64,000 nt of DNA, from positions 7,130,001-7,194,000 of the forward strand of contig NZ_CP108513.1 in the NCBI RefSeq assembly GCF_035989285.1, written 5' to 3'. The first letter of the stretch is position 1. Each line of letters begins with the position of its first letter. Both the position numbers and the translations under genes were made by a program. Shown piece after piece: positions 62,908-64,000 of the stretch. This DNA comes from Streptomyces sp. NBC_01235. Lineage in GTDB: Bacteria; Actinomycetota; Actinomycetes; Streptomycetales; Streptomycetaceae. The notes beneath the pieces were generated by a model. It was not told the origin of the DNA. It was given only the letters and a program-made list of their open reading frames with translations, and searched no databases.

Positions 62908-63618
62908 CTAGCGGCGGTTCGCGGTGTGTCGGCGGGCCGCCGCCCGGCGCAGTCCGCGGGTCAGGATGGTCAGGGCCGCCACGAGTGTCCCGCCGTACAG
63001 CCAGCCGACCTGTGTGGCGAGTGCCGTCACCAGCCCCATCAGCCGCTCCCCGAACACGTCTCCGCCCTCCGTCACGGGCAGGAGCCCCACGGCGAAGGCG
63101 ATCGGCACGACCACGGGCGCGGTCAGCAGGTCGGCCCCGCGCACCCACAGGGCGGTCAGCAGGCACACCGGCAGGAACAGCACGCCGTACACCACCGGCG
63201 AGGCCCCGAACAGCACCTGGTCCAGGAATCCGACCCCGAACATCAGCGCCACGCTGAAGAGTCCCCCGCCCAGCCCGGTGAGCCGGGGGTTCGGCATCCG
63301 CCGCCCCGCGCGCACCAGAGGCGGCGCGGGCCTGCTTCGCCCGGCGGGGGCGGGACGAGAACCGCCGGAGGGACGGGCGACGGCCCGGGGAGCCCCCGAG
63401 GCCCCTGCGGCCCCGGCGACGGATCGGGCACGCCCACAGCCGCTCTTGACGTCTCCGCCGCTCTTGACGTCTCCGCCGTCGGATCGCCCGGCCCGCGCGG
63501 GCCCTGCTGCGGGGCGTGAGGCGTTGCGGTTTTGTTCCCGGTCCGTCTGGGGTGGGAGAGGCGGTGGCGTGTCACGGTGGGGGGCTTGGTTCGGGGGGTG
63601 GGTCCTGTGTTGCTCCAC
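62908..63618 (-). CDS. DUF6542-type membrane protein
   Basis: 236 residues. The first 110 are disordered (Pro, Arg, Gly) and contain a GGDVKSGGDVKSG duplication; the C-terminal 120 form four predicted helices (LTGLGGGLFSVALMFGVGFLDQVLF; VYGVLFLPVCLLTALWV; LTAPVVVPIAFAVGLLPV; LVTALATQVGWLYGGTLVAALTILTRGL), the DUF6542 pattern. Function unknown. Convergent with ppgK. Confidence 0.8.
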   Translation of the reverse strand: MEQHRTHPPNQAPHRDTPPPLPPQTDREQNRNASRPAAGPARAGRSDGGDVKSGGDVKSGCGRARSVAGAAGASGAPRAVARPSGGSRPAPAGRSRPAPPLVRAGRRMPNPRLTGLGGGLFSVALMFGVGFLDQVLFGASPVVYGVLFLPVCLLTALWVRGADLLTAPVVVPIAFAVGLLPVTEGGDVFGERLMGLVTALATQVGWLYGGTLVAALTILTRGLRRAAARRHTANRR

Positions 63619-63726
63619 TGGACCAACTTAGGTCGGTTTATGTGCCGAATCGGGTGTCGGACACGCCGTGGGGCGGAGCTTGGCCATGCGTTCGACAGGT
63701 CCGCCGGGGCGGTGTCGGGCACGCCG

Positions 63727-63732
63727 TAAACT
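63727..63732 (+). promoter_or_regulatory. -10-like element upstream of ychF
   Basis: TAAACT lies 84 nt before the ychF start; a -35 box is not evident. Confidence 0.3.
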
Positions 63733-63760
63733 GGGGGGATCGGCCGGCCCTCTGGCCTCC

Positions 63761-63807
63761 GGCCCTCTCACTACGGGATCCGGCCCCCTGGCCCTCTGAC
63801 TACGGGA
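63761..63807. repeat. 18-bp direct repeat before ychF
   Basis: GGCCCTCTCACTACGGGA (63761-63778) and GGCCCTCTGACTACGGGA (63790-63807) match at 17 of 18 positions, ending 9 nt before the start codon. Confidence 0.8.
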
Positions 63808-63816
63808 AGTCGCAAC

Positions 63817-64000
63817 GTGTCGCTCACGATCGGAATCGTCGGTCTGCCGAATGTCGGCAAGTCGACCCTGTTCAACGCCCTGACCAAGAACGACGTGCTG
63901 GCGGCCAACTACCCGTTCGCCACGATCGAGCCCAACGTGGGTGTGGTCGGCGTCCCCGACGCGCGCCTGACCAAGCTGGCGGAGATCTTCGGTTCGCAGC
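63817..64000 (+). CDS. ychF: Redox-regulated GTPase/ATPase YchF (partial, N-terminus)
   Basis: 61 codons to the window edge from GTG 63817. [42 protein letters not shown] matches the Obg-like YchF/OLA1 family: G1 motif GLPNVGKST, with [10 protein letters not shown] characteristic of YchF. These proteins bind ribosomes and prefer ATP. The rest lies outside the window. Confidence 0.95.
   Translation, partial: MSLTIGIVGLPNVGKSTLFNALTKNDVLAANYPFATIEPNVGVVGVPDARLTKLAEIFGSQ

Overview
The window is chromosomal DNA from a Streptomyces or very close relative. GC is very high, third codon positions are almost all G or C, and GTG starts are common. It carries actinobacterial hallmark families: WhiB-like, SigE-family sigma factors, Scr1/DUF397 pair, DUF1707, DUF4245, DUF6542, a GH18 chitinase under a DasR-type box, and short-loop convergent terminators. 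From memory only, the gene order (chitinase; ahpD-ahpC-oxyR; two fumarases; wblI; glpX; xseAB; ispH; ppgK; ychF) follows the core region of the S. coelicolor chromosome, so most of the window looks like core genome with small accessory insertions. No tRNA, rRNA, CRISPR array or biosynthetic cluster is visible.

Layout. 0-8 kb: the end of an RsbA-like anti-sigma regulator, a second HATPase protein, an Nramp-like transporter with altered motifs, an isochorismatase-like hydrolase under a palindromic promoter, a SigE-family sigma factor with a membrane partner, two small hypotheticals, and a WhiJ-like triad (HTH-DUF5753, DUF397, divergent ATPase). 8.3-10 kb: secreted chitinase. 10.2-21.7 kb: a near-complete Tad/Flp pilus locus (CpaB, TadZ/CpaE, two TadE, TadA, TadB, TadC, kinase and response regulator, Flp pilin, TadG-like protein, lipoprotein, OmpA-like protein), mostly with overlapping stop/start codons; no prepilin peptidase is in the window. 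21.7-25.4 kb: an accessory patch with a truncated tyrosine recombinase, a divergent TetR/aldo-keto reductase pair, and a decayed two-gene WXG100-like locus. 25.4-29 kb: reductase-like protein, DUF192, methyltransferase, an 800-bp gene-free stretch with a strong orphan terminator, and a cis-prenyltransferase.

29-38.5 kb: PIN-PhoH protein, two tandem secreted transglycosylases, AI-2E family exporter, ahpC-ahpD divergent from oxyR, and an operon of one uncharacterised protein with two roadblock-like proteins. 38.5-43.6 kb: PadR/ABC ATPase/FtsX permease operon and a band-7/ribbon-helix-helix pair. 43.8-51 kb: bifunctional penicillin-binding protein, SpoIIE-type phosphatase, DUF402 protein, class II fumarase. 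51-57 kb: a second sigma/membrane pair, class I fumarase, DUF1707, WhiB-like, GlpX, DUF4245. 57-64 kb: an IS30-family element sitting in the loop of a terminator, nitroreductase, xseBA, ispH, ppgK, DUF6542 and the start of ychF.

Recurring themes are cell-envelope and surface functions (pilus, chitinase, transglycosylases, PBP, band-7), partner-switching signalling (several HATPase proteins, one SpoIIE phosphatase, two SigE-family factors), and peroxide/Fe-S metabolism (OxyR regulon, WhiB, IspH, class I fumarase). Several genes show a -10-like hexamer 6-7 nt before the start codon, which suggests leaderless mRNAs. The most unusual items are the IS30 insertion in a terminator loop, the degraded WXG100-like pair, an orphan terminator that may end a small RNA, and repeat-driven low-complexity inserts in the Tad kinase and one TadE.
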